Positions 43,600 to 46,327 of a stretch of 46,327 nt of DNA are shown here, in pieces. The notes under the pieces are model-generated. The model saw nothing but the letters and a program-made list of their open reading frames with translations. It searched no databases and was not told the origin of the DNA. A program made the translations under genes and the position numbers. The stretch is from Intestinibacter bartlettii. Its GTDB lineage: Bacteria > Bacillota > Clostridia > Peptostreptococcales > Peptostreptococcaceae. The stretch lies in the NCBI RefSeq assembly GCF_018917435.1, contig NZ_JAHLOQ010000027.1:1-46327 (forward strand), given 5' to 3'. How positions within the stretch are numbered: position 1 is the first letter of the stretch; every line of letters begins with the position of its first letter.

Positions 43600-43868
43600 A
43601 TATAAAAGCACTGATGAGGAGTAGTATATTTTAGATAAAGCACAGAGAGAAAATGGTAGGTGAAAATTTTCATAAATCTAAAATTGAAGTAGCCTCTGAG
43701 CTGTGAACTGAACAATTTTCTAAGTAGGCTTCACCGGATTTCTAACCGTTAAAATAGAAACGATATGCTTTTGTATCGATTGAGTGCAAAGAATCTTTCT
43801 TTGAATTTAGGTGGTAACACGGATTAGATAATTCGCCCTAAGCTAATATATTAGCTTGGGGCTTTTTA
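43600..43868 (+). ncRNA. T-box leader with valine (GUA) specifier
   Basis: Canonical T-box: AGTA (43620-43623), AGAGAG and GGTGAAAA in stem I, and the T-box GGTGGTAACACGG (43810-43822). Lower stem I pairs GAGG (43616-43619) with CCTC (43693-43696), and the upper stem ATTTTAGAT (43628-43636) with ATCTAAAAT. Between them the 3' side is TGAAGTAG, placing the specifier GTA at 43689-43691 after GAA. That reads Val, fitting ilvBN. The terminator is 43835-43862 followed by five T. Uncharged tRNA-Val should prevent termination. Confidence 0.92.
43835..43868 (+). terminator. T-box terminator
   Basis: Twelve-bp stem (43835-43846 with 43851-43862, one G-T pair) with a 4-base loop, then TTTTT. It competes with the antiterminator formed by the T-box sequence. 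Confidence 0.88.
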
Positions 43869-43912
43869 AATACAATTTTTTTATAATACATTTAAATAAT
43901 AGGGAGGGCAAT

Positions 43913-45661
43913 ATGGAAATTACAGGATCTCAATTAATTATTAACTCTTTAATCGAAGAGGGCGTTGATAAAATATTTGCTTATCCAGGAGGATATGACA
44001 AAGATATTTTCGATGCATTATATCATGAAAAAGATATAGAACTAATATTACCAAGACATGAACAAGGTCTTATCCATGCTGCAGAAGGATATGCTCGTTC
44101 AACTGGAAAAGTAGGTGTCTGCTTAGTTACAAGTGGACCAGGGGCAACTAATCTAGTTACTGGTATAGCCGATGCAAATTATGATGGTATCCCTTTAGTA
44201 TGTTTTACTGGTCAAGTTGCAACTTCAGTAATAGGCAATGATGCTTTTCAAGAAGTTGACATAGTTGGAATTACCAGAACTATATGTAAATACTCTACTA
44301 CTATCAGAAAAAGAGAAGATTTGGGTAGAGTGATAAAAGAAGCATTTTATATAGCTAGAACAGGAAAACCAGGACCTGTTGTAGTAGACTTACCAAGCAA
44401 TATAGTAGGTGAATTTGGGCCTTCTAAATATCCTAAAACTGTAGATATAAGAGGTTATAAACCAAGTACAGGAGTTCATATAGGTCAAATTAAAAAAGCT
44501 CTAGAAATGTTAAAAAGTGCAAAAAAACCTCTATTCTTAATAGGCGGTGGTGTTAATATTTCACATGCTAATGAAGAATTTGAAAAACTTGTAGATATCA
44601 CTAAAGTTCCTGTTATCACAACAATAATGGGAAAAGGTGCTATTCCTACTTCTCACCCACTTTTTATTGGTAATGTAGGTATGCATGGTAGCTATGCATC
44701 TAATAAAGCTGTAAATGAATGTGATGTATTATTTTCTATCGGTACAAGATTTAACGATAGAGTTACAGGAAAAATTTCAGAATTTGCTCCAAATGCAAAA
44801 ATAATACATATAGATATAGATTCTGCTTCTATATCTAGAAATATAGTTGTTAATATACCTATAGTTGCTGATGCCAAAGATGCTATAAAAGAGTTAATTC
44901 CATTAGTAGAAGAACTTGATACAAAACAATGGATTAAGCAAATAAAATCTTGGGACAAAGAACATCCAGTAACTGCTCCTAGTTCTGTAGAAGGATGTAT
45001 TTCTCCTCAAGCAATATTTGAAAATTTAAACAAAGTTTTCACAGATGGTATATTTGTAACAGATGTCGGTCAACATCAAATGTGGACCACTCAATTTTTA
45101 GAAATGAATAAAAATAAACAATTAATAACTTCTGGGGGACTTGGTACTATGGGATTCGGTTTGCCAGCTGCAATAGGTGCTCAACTTGGCAATCCTGATA
45201 AAAGAGTTATTTGTATAGCAGGTGATGGTGGTGTACAAATGACTATACAAGAACTTGCCACTGCAGTTCAACTAGAACTTCCTATAACATTAGTTATTAT
45301 CAATAATGGTTTTTTAGGAATGGTTAGACAAATGCAACAATTCTTCCACGATAAAAACTATTCTGGAACATGCTTAAGAAAAAGAAAAAGTTGTGAAGGA
45401 AAATGTAATTTTGATGGAAATAATATACCAGAATGTTGTCCACCATATACTCCAGATTTCATAAAACTTGCCGAAAGTTATGGAGCTTATGGAATAAGAG
45501 TTATGGATGAAGATAAACTAAGTGATGCATTTGAAGAAGCTAAACAAAATACAGATGCACCAACTATTATTGAAATACTAATCGACTTCAAAGATGTTGT
45601 TTTACCAATGGTTCAAGGTGGTAAACCTCTTGATAACATGTTACTTGAAACTAACTATTAG
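43913..45661 (+). CDS. ilvB: Acetolactate synthase, large (catalytic) subunit
   Basis: ThDP enzyme making 2-acetolactate for valine/leucine (and acetohydroxybutyrate for isoleucine). Catalytic Glu lies in PRHEQGLIHAAEGYAR; VTSGPGATNLVTGIADA and the ThDP/Mg motif IAGDGGVQMTIQELATAVQ are present. The C-terminal third contains a ~25-residue insertion with five Cys (C487, C494, C498, C508, C509) between QQFFHDKNY and TPDFIKLAESYG; most AHAS enzymes have only a short loop there. The start ATG 43913 follows AGGGAGGG; an ATG at 43856 lies inside the terminator and is not used. Length 582. Confidence 0.93.
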   Translation: MEITGSQLIINSLIEEGVDKIFAYPGGYDKDIFDALYHEKDIELILPRHEQGLIHAAEGYARSTGKVGVCLVTSGPGATNLVTGIADANYDGIPLVCFTGQVATSVIGNDAFQEVDIVGITRTICKYSTTIRKREDLGRVIKEAFYIARTGKPGPVVVDLPSNIVGEFGPSKYPKTVDIRGYKPSTGVHIGQIKKALEMLKSAKKPLFLIGGGVNISHANEEFEKLVDITKVPVITTIMGKGAIPTSHPLFIGNVGMHGSYASNKAVNECDVLFSIGTRFNDRVTGKISEFAPNAKIIHIDIDSASISRNIVVNIPIVADAKDAIKELIPLVEELDTKQWIKQIKSWDKEHPVTAPSSVEGCISPQAIFENLNKVFTDGIFVTDVGQHQMWTTQFLEMNKNKQLITSGGLGTMGFGLPAAIGAQLGNPDKRVICIAGDGGVQMTIQELATAVQLELPITLVIINNGFLGMVRQMQQFFHDKNYSGTCLRKRKSCEGKCNFDGNNIPECCPPYTPDFIKLAESYGAYGIRVMDEDKLSDAFEEAKQNTDAPTIIEILIDFKDVVLPMVQGGKPLDNMLLETNY

Positions 45662-45678
45662 AAAGGAAGTTATAAGAA

Positions 45679-46182
45679 ATGATGAAAAAAAGATGGATTG
45701 CTCTTTATGTAGAAAATTATTCTGGGGTACTTGCTAAAATCTCAAGTTTATTCTCAGCTAAATTATATAACTTAGATACTTTAACAGTAGGAAAAACAGA
45801 AGACCCAAATACATCAAGAATGACTATTGGTGTTTACTGTGATGATGTTACTTTTGAACAAATAAAAAAACAATTAAATAGATTTGTAGAAGTTATAAAA
45901 GTTATCGACTTAACTACTATGGAAACTCATACGAAAGAACTTTTATTTATAAAAGTAAAAAATTGCTCTGCTGAAGATAAACAAAATATATTCCAAATGG
46001 CCCAAGTTTTTGATATGGATATAGTAGATATCGGCAGAAAAAGTGTATTACTTCAATGTGTTCATACAGAAAAAAGAGTTGATAGATTGATAGAAATTTT
46101 TGCAAAACAGTATCCTAACAATATAATCGTTGTCAGAGGTGGTGCTGTTGCAATAGGCGCTATCAATGTTACTGAAAGATAA
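45679..46182 (+). CDS. ilvN: Acetolactate synthase, small (regulatory) subunit
   Basis: A 167-residue ACT-domain regulator that activates IlvB and confers valine feedback. The N-terminal ACT domain begins RWIALYVENYSGVLAKISSLF and includes the RMTIGV strand; the C-terminal half (KELLFIKVKN to VVRGGAVAIG) is the second regulatory domain. Length is normal. It begins 17 bases after ilvB with AAAGGAAG upstream. Ended by a terminator at 46211-46258. Confidence 0.95.
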   Translation: MMKKRWIALYVENYSGVLAKISSLFSAKLYNLDTLTVGKTEDPNTSRMTIGVYCDDVTFEQIKKQLNRFVEVIKVIDLTTMETHTKELLFIKVKNCSAEDKQNIFQMAQVFDMDIVDIGRKSVLLQCVHTEKRVDRLIEIFAKQYPNNIIVVRGGAVAIGAINVTER

Positions 46183-46210
46183 ATATAAAGAAATTTAAAA
46201 ATAATTAAGG

Positions 46211-46258
46211 GGCTGTCGCACGAACAATAAAAAATTCGTTCTGCGGTAGCCTTTTTTT
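46211..46258 (+). terminator. Terminator of ilvBN
   Basis: GGCTGTCGCACGAA pairs with a near-complement ending TAGCC (46248-46251), then seven T (46252-46258). The rest of the window (46259-46327) shows no gene. Confidence 0.88.
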
Positions 46259-46327
46259 AACTTAAATTTAATGTATTTTTTAGTGTTTGATAAGGGAAAT
46301 TTACTTTTAAAATATAAAAATATACAC

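Noticed and set aside
1-46327. CRISPR arrays, insertion sequences, prophage, rRNA or tRNA genes
   Set aside because: I looked for regularly spaced repeats, transposase or integrase frames and tRNA-like folds and found none; the only GGTGGTAACACGG motif belongs to the T-box.

Overview
The window is low-GC, AT-rich Firmicutes DNA. Nearly every gene has a strong purine-rich ribosome binding site, intrinsic terminators with U-tracts are common, and gene control relies on RNA leaders (a T-box, an FMN riboswitch and a leader-peptide attenuator). Gene content fits an anaerobic member of the Clostridia, most likely the family Peptostreptococcaceae: a HydBC-type flavin/iron-sulfur oxidoreductase module, TrkAH, and a full riboflavin operon. 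The species cannot be fixed from the sequence. I see no phage, insertion sequence, CRISPR array, rRNA or tRNA; this is chromosomal core with a few accessory genes. Most genes lie on the minus strand.

Layout on + coordinates. 210-5875: aromatic amino acid operon (minus), transcribed as leader peptide, pheA, aroF copy A, aroF copy B, tyrA and possibly an FAH-family hydrolase. 6160-11146: single genes (CPBP membrane protein, coiled-coil HTH protein, YitT-like protein, DEAD-box RNA helicase, HAD phosphatase, UPF0178). 11247-16057: MarR regulator plus a heterodimeric ABC exporter. 16292-20395: unknown protein, asparagine synthetase, threonine dehydratase. 20815-28246: CorC-type membrane protein and a three-gene oxidoreductase operon of NuoE-like, HydB-like and NuoG/GltD-fusion subunits. 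28871-31565: CmpB-type membrane protein, DprA-like protein and a metallophosphoesterase. 31659-35590: ribDE-BA-H under an FMN riboswitch. 35670-38933: small accessory genes and a candidate structured small RNA. 39199-42040: trkA-trkH potassium uptake. 42305-46258: aminotransferase, then ilvBN under a valine-type T-box.

Points that stand out. (1) A 44-codon reading frame with 16 Phe/Tyr/Trp codons sits between a promoter and an intrinsic terminator upstream of pheA. The end of the leader frame can pair with the 5' arm of the terminator, which is the geometry of classical translation-coupled attenuation, here serving a phenylalanine/tyrosine operon in a Firmicute where T-boxes would be expected. 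(2) The 1166-residue NuoG/GltD fusion has many Fe-S and FAD/NAD(P) sites but lacks the Sec/Cys of formate dehydrogenases and any H-cluster, so the complex may be a non-catalytic-site, flavin-based (possibly bifurcating) NADH/NADPH/ferredoxin oxidoreductase. (3) A candidate ~135-nt small RNA shows CCCUC motifs in two hairpin loops, as expected of anti-Shine-Dalgarno regulators. (4) IlvB carries a five-cysteine insertion. All functions are inferred from sequence reading alone; no database search was run.
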